NCBI GenBank assembly: GCA_016713505.1
Contig: JADJPA010000001.1
Location: 1,488,001 to 1,552,000, forward strand
From: Candidatus Competibacteraceae bacterium
GTDB lineage: Bacteria; Pseudomonadota; Gammaproteobacteria; Competibacterales; Competibacteraceae
Length of the DNA stretch: 64,000 bases
Direction of reading: 5' to 3'
Shown: piece after piece, positions 9,672 through 18,903 of the stretch
How the letters are laid out: every line of letters starts with the position of its first letter
Position numbering within the stretch: position 1 is the first letter of the stretch
Program-made: the position numbers and the translations under genes
The notes under the pieces: model-generated
What the model was told of the DNA's origin: nothing
Databases searched by the model: none
The model's input: only the letters and a program-made list of their open reading frames with translations

Positions 9672-10361
9672 TCACATTGTTATTTTGGGAAAGAGCAAGG
9701 CGCCGCCGATAGCATAGAGCAAGGCCGGCAATAGATTGCCCACCCGAATCCGAGCGATCTCCAGCAGATTGATGCCGATTCCCAAGATCAACAGCCCGCC
9801 GGCGGCATTGATGGCATCCAGCACTACCGGCTGCGACAGAAACGCCAGTTGTCCCGCTAACAGGGTAATTCCGCCCTGCACCACCAGCACCGGCAAGGCG
9901 GAGAACAACACGCCAACGCCCATCGACGACGCCAAGGCGATGGAAGCGACCCCATCCAGCAGCGATTTCAGCAACAGCACGCTGGGATCGCCGACCGTGC
10001 CATCCCGAATCGAACCGACGATGGTCATGGCGCCGGTCAGATACAGTAAGGTGGCGGTTACGAAGCCTTCGACAAAGCGCCCCGAGGTGGAACGCAGCTT
10101 CCGACGCAGGACTTCGGCCAGCCCTTCCAGGCGCTGCTCGATCCGCAGCAGCTCGCCGGTGATGCCGCCCAACAGCAAACAACCGATGGCCAGCAAGGTG
10201 TGTTGGGCATCCAATGCCATGCGCAGGCCGATGGCGACCACCGCCAGACCCAGCGCTTGCATCACGATGGTTTTGATGCTTTCCGGCAGGCGGGGACCGA
10301 CCGTCAGGCCGACCGCGCCACCGACCACGACCGCACCCGTGTTGACCAACGTACCGATCAC
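9672..10361 (-). CDS. DUF554 family membrane protein
   Basis: A 229-residue integral membrane protein of the DUF554 (YdfK-like) family. Typical family features are the start MIGTLVNTGAVVVGGAVG, about seven hydrophobic segments, and glycine-rich turns such as LGIGINLL near the C-terminus. The biochemical function is unknown; transport has been proposed for the family but not shown. It lies 43 bases downstream of a TauE/SafE-type permease on the same strand, so the two are probably co-transcribed. The 230-base gap between this stop and the catalase start holds no convincing gene. Confidence 0.8.
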   Translation of the reverse strand: MIGTLVNTGAVVVGGAVGLTVGPRLPESIKTIVMQALGLAVVAIGLRMALDAQHTLLAIGCLLLGGITGELLRIEQRLEGLAEVLRRKLRSTSGRFVEGFVTATLLYLTGAMTIVGSIRDGTVGDPSVLLLKSLLDGVASIALASSMGVGVLFSALPVLVVQGGITLLAGQLAFLSQPVVLDAINAAGGLLILGIGINLLEIARIRVGNLLPALLYAIGGALLFPKITM

Positions 10362-10404
10362 TGTTCCCTCCCGCGAAAGCGTTGCTTGTTTCCCGTCATC
10401 TCAC

Positions 10405-11205
10405 TCATCCCAACAGCATCTTGACGCCAACGACCGCCAGGAAGACAGCGAAGATCTTTTTCAACATTTCGGTGGGCAAGGTATGGGCGAGTTTTGCGCC
10501 CAGCGGCGCGAACAACATGCTGGTCACCGCGACCCCGAGCAAGGCCGGGCCGTAAACATAACCCAAGCTCCACGCCGGTAAGTCAGGCGCGTTCAGGCCG
10601 GTGACGACGAAACCGAGCGCTCCGGCCAGCGCGATGGGCAGGCCGCACGCCGCCGAGGTCGCCACCGCCTGCCGGATCGGTACGTTGCACCAGGACAGAA
10701 ACGGCACGGTCAGCGATCCCCCGCCGATGCCGACGATGGCCGAGACCACGCCGATCACCCCGCCAGCGGCCAGCATCCCAGTTGTTTCAGGCAGATCGCG
10801 ATGCGGCGCCGGCTTGGCGCCAAAGGCCATTTGCACGGACATGAGCAACACGAAAACGGCGAACACTTTCTGCAAGGCGAAGCTGGACAAGGCATCGGCG
10901 ACCGCCGCGCCCAGCCACGCCCCGATGATGATGCCGGGCGTCAACCGCCAAACGGTCGCCCACAGCACCGCGCCTCGCTGGTGGTGAGCGCGCACCGAGG
11001 AGATGGAGGTGACGATGATGGTGGCCAACGAGGTGCCGATAGCCAAATGCATGAGGGCGGTTTCGGCGATTTGCTGATGCTGGAAAATCCAGGCCAACGC
11101 CGGGACGATGATCAGTCCGCCACCCACGCCGAGCAGACCGGCCATGACGCCGGCAAAGGCCCCCAACAGCAAATAGAACAACAGAGTCGGTAAAATGAGT
11201 TCCAA
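10405..11205 (-). CDS. TauE/SafE family permease (sulfite/organosulfonate exporter-like)
   Basis: A 266-residue protein with about eight predicted membrane helices and the two-repeat plan of the TauE/SafE (DUF81) family. Each half contains the glycine-rich signature: GLLGVGGGLIIVPAL near residue 24 and AIVGIGGGSLTVPFL near residue 155. Members export sulfite, sulfoacetate or related anions; the substrate here cannot be told from sequence. It starts 209 bases from the divergent NDUFA9-like gene, so the shared gap probably holds both promoters. The DUF554 gene follows 43 bases downstream. Confidence 0.88.
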   Translation of the reverse strand: MELILPTLLFYLLLGAFAGVMAGLLGVGGGLIIVPALAWIFQHQQIAETALMHLAIGTSLATIIVTSISSVRAHHQRGAVLWATVWRLTPGIIIGAWLGAAVADALSSFALQKVFAVFVLLMSVQMAFGAKPAPHRDLPETTGMLAAGGVIGVVSAIVGIGGGSLTVPFLSWCNVPIRQAVATSAACGLPIALAGALGFVVTGLNAPDLPAWSLGYVYGPALLGVAVTSMLFAPLGAKLAHTLPTEMLKKIFAVFLAVVGVKMLLG

Positions 11206-11414
11206 GATCGGACTATCCTAAATCTGGTAAGCGGTTTCAAAGAGAAATCCACGGCTTGGATATGGTAAATTCCACCATCGAAAATCGCCGTGCGCGGTCG
11301 CGCGAAACGGTTATTGTAAAGACGGACGACCGGGTATGTCCTCCGTCCTGATTCGCGATTTCGTCATTTCCCCCGCTTCAGGCGAAAAAAGAACAGTGAG
11401 GAACAGACAAGGGT

Positions 11415-12365
11415 ATGAAAATTCAAAAGATCTGTGTGTTGGGTGGAACGGGTTTCGTCGGCCGGCACCTCGTCGCGCGCCTGGCGAACCAGGGATATCA
11501 AGTCAAGGTTCTGACCCGTCACCCGCAGCGGCATCGGCCTATCGGGGTGCTGCCGGGCGCTGAGGTGGTCGGAGCGGACGTTCACGATTCCACGGTTCTT
11601 CTGGAACACTTCTCCGGCTGCGACGCCGTGATTAACTTGGTGGCGACATTGCACGAGCACGCGCGCCAGAGCTTTCGGGCGGTCCATGTCGACTTGCCCG
11701 GCAAAATCGTGGAAGTCTGCCAGACGGCGGGCATCAAGCGCCTGCTGCACATGAGCGCCTTGCGCGCCGATGCCGCCAAAGGCCCGAGCCAATACCTCTT
11801 TACGAAAGGCGAAGGCGAACAGGTGGTCATGCAAGCCCAAGGGCTGAACGCCACCTGCTTCAAGCCGTCGATCATCTTCGCGCCCGACGACCATTTCTAC
11901 AATCAGTTCGGCGACATGCTAAAGCTGTTTCCCGTGCTGCCGCTGGCCTGCCCGAACGCCAAGTTTGCGCCAGTTTACGTGGGTGATGTGGCCCGCGCCT
12001 TCGAAGTAGCGTTGGAAAATGACGCGACCATCGGCAAGAGTTACGAATTGTGCGGGCCGCGCGTCTATACCTTCAGGGAAGTGGTGGAGGATACCGCCCG
12101 GATGCTCGGTTTGAAACGGCGGGTGCTCGGCCTGCCGGATTCGCTGGCGCGCCTGCAAGCCAAGCTCTTTGGTTTGTTGCCGGTGAAAGTCTTCACCACC
12201 GACAACTATCTTTCCCTTCAGGTGGATAGCGTTTGTACTACTAACGGTCTGGAAGAGCTGGGAATCACGCCGCACTCGGTCGAGAGCCTCATGCCGATGC
12301 ACTTTGCCAGCCAAACCCAGCGCCGCCGTTACGATGCCTTGCGGCAGATCGCCAGTCGCGATTGA
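11415..12365 (+). CDS. NAD(P)-binding protein of the complex I NDUFA9 / atypical SDR family
   Basis: A 316-residue Rossmann-fold protein. The nucleotide-binding motif GGTGFVGRHL lies at residues 11-20, and the body resembles the NDUFA9-like branch of atypical short-chain dehydrogenases. In eukaryotes the homologue is an accessory subunit of NADH dehydrogenase; in bacteria it is usually a stand-alone protein of unclear substrate, sometimes linked to quinone or sugar chemistry. The usual SDR catalytic YxxxK is not obvious, as expected for this branch. The start is preceded by AAGGGT only 1-2 bases from the ATG, so initiation looks weak. It is convergent with the downstream D-cysteine desulfhydrase-like gene. 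Confidence 0.75.
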   Translation: MKIQKICVLGGTGFVGRHLVARLANQGYQVKVLTRHPQRHRPIGVLPGAEVVGADVHDSTVLLEHFSGCDAVINLVATLHEHARQSFRAVHVDLPGKIVEVCQTAGIKRLLHMSALRADAAKGPSQYLFTKGEGEQVVMQAQGLNATCFKPSIIFAPDDHFYNQFGDMLKLFPVLPLACPNAKFAPVYVGDVARAFEVALENDATIGKSYELCGPRVYTFREVVEDTARMLGLKRRVLGLPDSLARLQAKLFGLLPVKVFTTDNYLSLQVDSVCTTNGLEELGITPHSVESLMPMHFASQTQRRRYDALRQIASRD

Positions 12366-12385
12366 ATTTCAAAGCCTACAGAGCG

Positions 12386-12443
12386 GCGGATAAGCCGAAA
12401 GGGTGAAACCGGAGGCCGTTTCGCGCCAATCAGCTTTATCCGC
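12386..12443. terminator. Inverted repeat between convergent genes, possible weak terminator
   Basis: The arms GCGGATAA (12386-12393) and TTATCCGC (12436-12443) pair perfectly around a 42-base loop. The loop holds a second hairpin with arms GAAAC and GTTTC. No T-tract follows on either strand, so Rho-independent termination is uncertain. Confidence 0.25.
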
Positions 12444-12452
12444 TGCAATGTT

Positions 12453-13463
12453 CTAGCAGCGTTTGTTGAGGTTTATTTTCTCGGCGTAAGCGAACAAGGC
12501 GGGAATGCCGCCCGTATGCCAAAACAGCACCTTGGCTTTTTTATCGATCGCGCCAGTCCGTATCAAATCGATCAAACCACCCATAGCCCGTCCGGTGTAA
12601 ACAGGGTCCAACAAGATGCCTTCTGCTTGCGCGACTAAAGATAACGCTTCGTTTTCCAAGTCGCCCACGATGCCGTAACCTTCACCGACATAATTGGAAT
12701 TCAGAATCAGTTCTTGTTCGGTAAAATCGCTGCTTACGCTAACCTGAGCGGCAGTACGATTGGCAAGAGCGATGATATGCTGGCTGAATGGCATTCCATC
12801 TGTTTCATCCTTGTCGATATTAATACCGATCAACTGAAACTTCTTATTCAGTAATTTCTTCCCGACCATGAGGCCCGCTTGGGTTCCTCCAGAACTCGAT
12901 GCAAACACGATATGGGAAAATGGCTCACTTTTGGCTTGTGACTCCAGTTCTTCCAAAGCGGCGATAAAAGCGATAGCGCCCAGCTCGTTAGAGCCTCCGT
13001 ACGGCACGATATAAGGTTTCTTTCCCGACACTTTCAATTGGTCGGCGATTTTCGGGATATCTTCACCCTTACGGTTGTTTCCGGCCCAATGAACATGACA
13101 ACCTAAAAGCTTATCCAACAGCAGGTTGCCTTGGGTTCGATCAGGCTCTTCACCGCCTAAAACCAAATGGCATTCCATCCCTGAATAAGCGGCGGCGGCG
13201 GCCGTCTGCCGACAATGATTGGATTGCGATGCTCCCGCCGTAATCACGGCGTCACACCCTTGGATCAAGGCATCCCCAAGCAGATATTCGAGTTTTCTGG
13301 TTTTATTGCCCCCCAGCGCAAGCCCCGTCATGTCATCGCGTTTCATGAATATTTTTGGGCCGCCGAGAATCTTGCCGAGGCGAGATAGCTCGACTAGCGG
13401 CGTCGGAAAGAAGCCAAGGGATTTTTTGGGGAGAGCACTCATGCTACTTGTTTCAAAACTCAT
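12453..13463 (-). CDS. dcyD: PLP-dependent D-cysteine desulfhydrase / ACC deaminase family enzyme
   Basis: A 336-residue fold-type II PLP enzyme. It probably degrades D-cysteine to pyruvate, sulfide and ammonia; ACC deaminase is the main alternative. The PLP lysine is in the family motif ALGGNKTRKLEYL, near residue 50; the pocket motif SQSNHCRQTAAAA follows near residue 77, and the phosphate-binding SSSGGTQAG is near residue 195. I chose the ATG at 13463 because GAAGG lies upstream at usable spacing and family members start here; an upstream in-frame ATG at 13541 would add 26 unmatched residues. Base composition is visibly less GC-rich than uvrA next door, suggesting later acquisition. It reads away from uvrA on the same strand after a 148-base gap. 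Confidence 0.8.
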   Translation of the reverse strand: MSFETSSMSALPKKSLGFFPTPLVELSRLGKILGGPKIFMKRDDMTGLALGGNKTRKLEYLLGDALIQGCDAVITAGASQSNHCRQTAAAAAYSGMECHLVLGGEEPDRTQGNLLLDKLLGCHVHWAGNNRKGEDIPKIADQLKVSGKKPYIVPYGGSNELGAIAFIAALEELESQAKSEPFSHIVFASSSGGTQAGLMVGKKLLNKKFQLIGINIDKDETDGMPFSQHIIALANRTAAQVSVSSDFTEQELILNSNYVGEGYGIVGDLENEALSLVAQAEGILLDPVYTGRAMGGLIDLIRTGAIDKKAKVLFWHTGGIPALFAYAEKINLNKRC

Positions 13464-13611
13464 TTTGATAGAGCCTTCTCGCGCAGCTTGCGGTTTAGAG
13501 AGGTCAGGCGTTATCCGAACTCGTAACTCCTCACGAATCACCCGTTTTAAGATAGCCTCAATCGCTTAGGCTGAATGGTTTGTTTCAAGGCTTCATTGAA
13601 AAGAGTCTGGG

Positions 13612-16437
13612 CTACCGCTCCAACACCGACCCTAGAAATCGTCCGGTATGACTTTCCGCATGACGGGCGATCTCTTCGGGCGTACCCACTGCGACCACCT
13701 CCCCGCCCCCACCGCCGCCCTCAGGCCCTAAATCAATAATCCAGTCGGCGGTTTTGATCACGTCCAGATTGTGCTCGATGACGACGATGGTATTGCCGCG
13801 ATCCCGCAATTCGTGCAGCACCTTCAATAACTGCTCAATGTCATGGAAATGCAGCCCCGTGGTCGGTTCGTCCAGAATATAAAGCGTCTGGCCGGTGTCG
13901 CGTTTGGATAATTCACGCGCCAGCTTCACCCGCTGCGCCTCGCCGCCGGACAGCGTAGTGGCGTTTTGGCCGAGTTTGATGTAGCTCAAACCCACGGCGT
14001 CTAGCGTTTGTAATTTACGCGCCACCACCGGCACCGCCTGATAAAACGTCAGCGCGTCCTCGACGGTCATCTCCAGTACGTCGTGGATATTGCGGCCCTT
14101 GTAGCGGATATCCAGCGTTTCTCGGTTGTAACGTTGGCCCTTGCACACGTCGCACGGCACGTAAATATCGGGCAGAAAGTGCATCGCCACCTGAATCACG
14201 CCGTCGCCCTGACAGGCTTCGCAGCGCCCGCCCTTGACGTTGAAGCTGAACCGGCCCGGCTGATAGCCGCGCGAGCGCGATTCCGGTACACCGGCGAACA
14301 ATTCCCGAATTGGGGTAAACAATCCGGTATAGGTCGCCGGATTGGAGCGCGGGGTGCGGCCGATGGGGCTTTGGTCGATGTTCACCACCTTATCCAACTG
14401 CTCCAACCCCAGCAGATCGCGGCACGGCGCGGGCGATTCGTTGGCGTTGTTCAAATCGCGGGCGGCGTAGCGATACAGCGTGTCATTGATCAGCGTGGAT
14501 TTGCCGGAACCGGAGACGCCGGTAATGCAGGTCAGCAGTCCCAGCGGAATCTCCACCGACAGATTTTTCAGATTGTTACCGCCGGCCCCGACAATCCGCA
14601 GTTGCTTGCCGGGATTGACGGGCGTGCGCTTGTCCGGCAGCGCAATCCGCCGCTGGCCGCCGAGATACGCGCCGGTCAGTGACTCAGGATGGGCGACAAT
14701 CTCGGCCGGGGTGCCTTGAGCCACCACCCGCCCGCCGTGGACGCCCGCGCCCGGCCCCATGTCCACCACCTGATCGGCGGTGCGGATGGCATCCTCGTCG
14801 TGTTCGACCACGATGACGGTATTGCCGAGATCGCGCAGCCGCAGCAGGCTGGCCAGCAGTCGGGCATTGTCGCGCTGGTGCAGGCCGATGGAGGGTTCAT
14901 CCAACACGTACATCACGCCCACCAGCCCCGCCCCGATTTGCGAAGCCAGCCGGATGCGCTGGGCCTCGCCGCCGGACAGGGTGTCGGCACTGCGCTCCAG
15001 CGTCAGGTAATCCAGCCCGACATTGACCAGAAAATTCAGCCGCTCGCCGATTTCCTTGACGATTTTAACGGCGATTTCCCCGCGTCGGCCCGGCAGGGCT
15101 AATTGCGCAAAAAAGTCGCGAGCCGTCCCAATGGGCAAGCCGACGACTTCCGGTACACTGCGACCGGCGACAAAGACATGGCGGGCGGAACGGGTCAACC
15201 GCGCGCCCTGACAGGTCGGACACGGTTGGCTACTCAGATATTTCGCCAGTTCGTCGCGCACCTGATTCGACTCGGTTTCCCGATAGCGGCGCTGCATGTT
15301 GGGAATGACACCCTCGAACGGATGGCGACGCTGGTAGCTTTCGCCCTTACTATTCTGGTAATCGAAATCGAGCGCCTCGCTGCCGCTGCCGTGCAGGATG
15401 AGTTTACGAACATGCTCCGGCAATTCCTGAAACGGCGTGTCCACCTCAAAACGGAAATGTCGGGCCAGTGCTTTAATCAACTGGAAATAATGGAAATTAT
15501 CGCGATCCCAGCCGCGCACTGCGCCCCGCGCCAGACTGAGATGGGGGTGCGCCACTACCCGCTCGGCATCGAAATACTGCTTGACCCCTAACCCGTCGCA
15601 CTCGCCGCACGCCCCGACCGGATTGTTGAAGGAAAACAGGCGCGGCTCCAGCTCGCTCAGGCTGTAACCGCACACCGGACAGGAAAAACCGGCGGAAAAT
15701 AACAGCTCGTCCCGTTCCGGCCCGTCCAAAAACGCGATGCGGGCAATGCCGTCGGCCAGCCTCAACGCGGTCTCGAAGGATTCGGCCAGCCGCAATCCCA
15801 GATCATCGCGCACCTTAAAGCGATCCACTACCACTTCAATGGTGTGCTTGCGGCGCAAATCCAACGGCGGCGGGCTGTCCAACTCCACCACCTCGCCGTC
15901 GATGCGGGCGCGGACGAAACCCTGTGCCTGCAACTCCTGCAACAGCTTCACATGCTCGCCCTTACGTTCCTTCACCACCGGGGCGAGCAGCATCAACCGG
16001 CTTTCCGCCGGCAGCGCCAACACCTGATCGACCATCTGGCCGACGGTCTGCGCGTCGAGGTCGATGCCGTGATCCGGACAGCGTGGAATCCCGGCCCGCG
16101 CGTACAGCAAGCGTAGATAGTCGTAAATCTCGGTGATGGTGCCGACCGTGGAGCGGGGATTGTGCGAGGTCGATTTCTGCTCGATGGAGATGGCGGGCGA
16201 CAAGCCTTCGATGTGATCCACATCCGGTTTTTCCATCAACGACAGAAACTGCCGGGCGTAAGCCGACAGCGATTCAACATAGCGGCGCTGGCCTTCGGCG
16301 TACAAGGTATCGAAGGCCAGCGAGGATTTACCGGAACCGGACAGGCCGGTGATGACGATCAACCGGTCGCGTGGCAGATCGAGGTCGATGTTCTGGAGAT
16401 TGTGGGTGCGAGCGCCACGGATCTTGATGGTGTCCAT
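13612..16437 (-). CDS. uvrA: UvrABC excision nuclease subunit A
   Basis: DNA damage recognition ATPase of nucleotide excision repair; it dimerises and loads UvrB at lesions. At 941 residues it is the same length as the E. coli protein (940). Visible features are the first Walker A GLSGSGKSSLAFDTLY near residue 31, the first zinc module CPVCGYS...CGECDG near residue 253, the second Walker A GVSGSGKSTL near residue 640, and the second zinc module CEACQGDG...CDVCKG near residue 740. Both ABC signatures (LSGGEAQR) are present. ssb lies 2.5 kb away on the opposite strand, separated by a RidA gene and a transporter. I see no CTG-N10-CAG LexA box just upstream. Confidence 0.98.
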   Translation of the reverse strand: MDTIKIRGARTHNLQNIDLDLPRDRLIVITGLSGSGKSSLAFDTLYAEGQRRYVESLSAYARQFLSLMEKPDVDHIEGLSPAISIEQKSTSHNPRSTVGTITEIYDYLRLLYARAGIPRCPDHGIDLDAQTVGQMVDQVLALPAESRLMLLAPVVKERKGEHVKLLQELQAQGFVRARIDGEVVELDSPPPLDLRRKHTIEVVVDRFKVRDDLGLRLAESFETALRLADGIARIAFLDGPERDELLFSAGFSCPVCGYSLSELEPRLFSFNNPVGACGECDGLGVKQYFDAERVVAHPHLSLARGAVRGWDRDNFHYFQLIKALARHFRFEVDTPFQELPEHVRKLILHGSGSEALDFDYQNSKGESYQRRHPFEGVIPNMQRRYRETESNQVRDELAKYLSSQPCPTCQGARLTRSARHVFVAGRSVPEVVGLPIGTARDFFAQLALPGRRGEIAVKIVKEIGERLNFLVNVGLDYLTLERSADTLSGGEAQRIRLASQIGAGLVGVMYVLDEPSIGLHQRDNARLLASLLRLRDLGNTVIVVEHDEDAIRTADQVVDMGPGAGVHGGRVVAQGTPAEIVAHPESLTGAYLGGQRRIALPDKRTPVNPGKQLRIVGAGGNNLKNLSVEIPLGLLTCITGVSGSGKSTLINDTLYRYAARDLNNANESPAPCRDLLGLEQLDKVVNIDQSPIGRTPRSNPATYTGLFTPIRELFAGVPESRSRGYQPGRFSFNVKGGRCEACQGDGVIQVAMHFLPDIYVPCDVCKGQRYNRETLDIRYKGRNIHDVLEMTVEDALTFYQAVPVVARKLQTLDAVGLSYIKLGQNATTLSGGEAQRVKLARELSKRDTGQTLYILDEPTTGLHFHDIEQLLKVLHELRDRGNTIVVIEHNLDVIKTADWIIDLGPEGGGGGGEVVAVGTPEEIARHAESHTGRFLGSVLER

Positions 16438-16552
16438 GCGAAAAACCGAGCTGACCAGATGCGAAGGGCGCCATGATAACGCCCCATCGCTTGCGAGCGT
16501 TTGCTATCCGATCCAATTTCATCATGGGTCCCGATTAAGGGCATAACGGGCA

Positions 16553-16978
16553 TCAGGGAACCGCCATCCGCTCCCTTGCAGTTGGGCTAGGCGTCGCCTC
16601 GGCCACACAATCGGTCTCGATCTCCACCAACCAAGCCGGGTCGATAAAACGGCTTACTTCGACAAAGGTACAGGCCGGCCGTATGTCAGAAAACACCTCA
16701 CCGTGAGCGCGGGCGGCTTCATGCCAGCGAGAGATGTCAGTGAGCATAATCCGCGTTCTCAGGACGCTGGCCAACGACAAACCGGCGTCGGCAACGGCTT
16801 GCTGAATGATCTCCAGACAGCGCTTGGTCTGGCCGTACACATCACCAGGCGCGGCAACCCCACCATCGGGCGCTATCGGCGCGGTGCCCGCCACGGCCAC
16901 TAGGGAACCTACGCGAACAGCGCGCGAAAATCCAATTTGTGCTTCAAATGGAGAACCTGAGCTAATCAGTTTGCGCAT
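16553..16978 (-). CDS. RidA/YjgF family protein (enamine/imine deaminase-like)
   Basis: A 141-residue member of the Rid superfamily, trimeric proteins that hydrolyse reactive enamine/imine intermediates made by PLP enzymes. The key arginine is in IRPACTFVEVSRF near residue 105 and the conserved acidic residue in WLVEIETDCVA near residue 120, so activity is plausible. It is not the archetypal RidA; the N-terminal region GSPFEAQIGFSRAVRVG fits a Rid4-7-like subgroup. The nearby D-cysteine desulfhydrase-type enzyme would make the aminoacrylate that Rid proteins clear, but uvrA lies between, so the functional link is only inference. Confidence 0.85.
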   Translation of the reverse strand: MRKLISSGSPFEAQIGFSRAVRVGSLVAVAGTAPIAPDGGVAAPGDVYGQTKRCLEIIQQAVADAGLSLASVLRTRIMLTDISRWHEAARAHGEVFSDIRPACTFVEVSRFIDPAWLVEIETDCVAEATPSPTARERMAVP

Positions 16979-17420
16979 GAATCGACCTTTTTAAAATGAA
17001 AATAATAGGAAAGAACCGCTGTTAACGAACAACGTATCCCCTAAGGTTTTGGCGCAGCTTTCTTGCCAACGGAATGCAACATTTACCCATGATTCGGTGG
17101 ATTCGATCAAGGGGCTCGCCAGATCGCTTTCTTGCACCATGTGCCTCAGGCCAGTACGCGCCGGGTGTGGCAATACGAGCTGCTCAGTTGCGCCGGCTTC
17201 TTCCCGCGCGCGTCAAGGGCAACTCTGGCAACTGGTGCCGAGCGAGCGCCAACGGTCGACGATTTATCGTTCGGTTCGCTGAAACTCGCCCCAACTTGTT
17301 GCTTTGCTTCAAACCTTCCCGCTTCTCGAACCGGTTTGACCAATCCCGCGCGCCGTGCGCCTGGGTAGAGTAGTATTGTCTTCTTTGGGCAAATGAAGCG
17401 ATAAGGGGACAGCAGACGGC
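16979..17420. other. 442-base intergenic region without a recognised gene
   Basis: This divergent gap separates the RidA gene (minus) from the YajR-like gene (plus). Short open frames exist on both strands, but none has a ribosome binding site with a recognisable product. The left ~60 bases are AT-rich, suitable for the RidA promoter. No tRNA, hairpin with T-tract or repeat was found. Confidence 0.5.
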
Positions 17421-18806
17421 ATGAAAGCAGGCGATTTGATGGGTGAGGGAATGACCGCCGACGAACGCCGGGCGGCGTTTTGGCTTGCCGGCGTGTTCTC
17501 GCTGCGGATGTTGGGGCTATTCATGATCCTACCGGTATTCGCGCTCTACGCCGAACATCTGCGCGGCAACACTCCGGCGCTGGCGGGACTCGCCATCGGC
17601 ATCTACGGCTTCAGTCAGGCTCTGTTTCAGATCCCTTTTGGCTTTCTGTCCGACCGTTACGGCCGCAAGCGGATGATCTATCTCGGCCTGCTGATCTTCG
17701 CCGCCGGCAGCGTGGTCGCGGCGCTGGCCGATTCGATTTACGGCGTGATTCTGGGCCGCGCCTTGCAAGGCGGCGGCGCGGTATCGGCGGCGGTGATGGC
17801 GCTGGCGGCCGATCTGACCCGCGAGGAGCATCGAATCAAGGTGATGGCGGTCATCGGCGTCACCATCGGCATCTCGTTTGCCGCCTCGATGATCCTGGGG
17901 CCGGTGTTGAACGGCTGGGTCGGCGTACCGGGTATTTTCTGGCTGACCGGGCTGCTGGCGCTGCTCAGCATCGCCGTGGTGCGGTTTCGAGTACCCGATC
18001 CGCAGGCCAGCCGCATTCACCGCGACGCCGAACCCGTCGCTTCCCAGTTCGGTCGGGTACTGTTCGACGGTCAGTTGCTGCGACTTAATTTCGGCATTTT
18101 TACCTTGCACATGCTGCTGACCGCCACCTTCGTCGCGGTGCCGCTGGCCTTGCGCGACGCGGGGCTCGCCAGCGACCGGCACTGGGAGGTTTACTTGCCG
18201 GCGTTGCTGTTCTCCATGGTGGTCATGGTGCCGTTCATCATCGTGGCGGAAAAGTATCGCCGGTTGAAACCGGTGTTTATCGGCGCGGTTCTGATCCTAG
18301 CCCTGGCCGAGTTTGGCCTGTTGAACCTGCACGATACGGTGCTGGAAATGGCGGTGTTGCTGCTGGTTTTCTTCTCCGCTTTCAATTTACTGGAAGCCAC
18401 CTTGCCGTCTCTAATCGCCAAAATGGCCCCGCCCGATGCCAAGGGTACGGCGATGGGCGTTTATTCCAGCAGCCAGTTTTTGGGCGCGTTCGCCGGTGGC
18501 GCGCTCGGCGGCTGGCTGCGTGGGCTGCTCGGTTTGAAAGGGGTGTTCGCCTTTACCACCATCGGCGCGCTGGCTTGGCTGCTCGTGGCCTGGACCATGA
18601 CGAACCCCCGCTCTCTCAGCAGCTATCTGCTTAATGTCGGCGCTCTGGACGAAGTCCGAGCGCGGCGGCTGGCCCTGCGGCTGGGCGAGGTTCCAGGGGT
18701 GGCGGAAGCCGTGGTCGTCGCGGCGGAAGGAGTCGCTTATCTCAAGGTGGACCGTCAGGCACTGGATGAACCGGCGCTCAAGGCATTAGCGGCCGCCGAA
18801 AGCTGA
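17421..18806 (+). CDS. yajR: YajR-like major facilitator transporter with C-terminal YAM domain
   Basis: A 461-residue inner-membrane MFS protein with twelve predicted helices. It resembles E. coli YajR throughout. The conserved GERRA-like opening is here TADERRAAFWLAGVFSLRML; motif A appears as GFLSDRYGRKRMIYLGL near residue 75, and LGRALQGGGAVSAAVMAL is near residue 110. The last ~65 residues form a ferredoxin-like YAM domain (LGEVPGVAEAVVVAAEGVAYL), characteristic of YajR. Substrate is unknown. Alternative starts at 17439 and 17451 are possible; the last aligns with the usual conserved N-terminus, but GGGGA upstream supports 17421. The uvrA / MFS / ssb arrangement also occurs in Pseudomonas. 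Confidence 0.88.
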   Translation: MKAGDLMGEGMTADERRAAFWLAGVFSLRMLGLFMILPVFALYAEHLRGNTPALAGLAIGIYGFSQALFQIPFGFLSDRYGRKRMIYLGLLIFAAGSVVAALADSIYGVILGRALQGGGAVSAAVMALAADLTREEHRIKVMAVIGVTIGISFAASMILGPVLNGWVGVPGIFWLTGLLALLSIAVVRFRVPDPQASRIHRDAEPVASQFGRVLFDGQLLRLNFGIFTLHMLLTATFVAVPLALRDAGLASDRHWEVYLPALLFSMVVMVPFIIVAEKYRRLKPVFIGAVLILALAEFGLLNLHDTVLEMAVLLLVFFSAFNLLEATLPSLIAKMAPPDAKGTAMGVYSSSQFLGAFAGGALGGWLRGLLGLKGVFAFTTIGALAWLLVAWTMTNPRSLSSYLLNVGALDEVRARRLALRLGEVPGVAEAVVVAAEGVAYLKVDRQALDEPALKALAAAES

Positions 18807-18903
18807 GCGGCGAACTTCGAACCTACGTATCCATTCCAACCTATGGCATGATGCCCTATCGATTACCCCACCAAGCGTACCCCGCAGCGAGGAACACAGT
18901 GTT

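Noticed and set aside
16991..17343. Short minus-strand frames in the gap before the YajR-like gene
   Set aside because: No ribosome site, no similarity I can recognise, and they are not continuous with each other.
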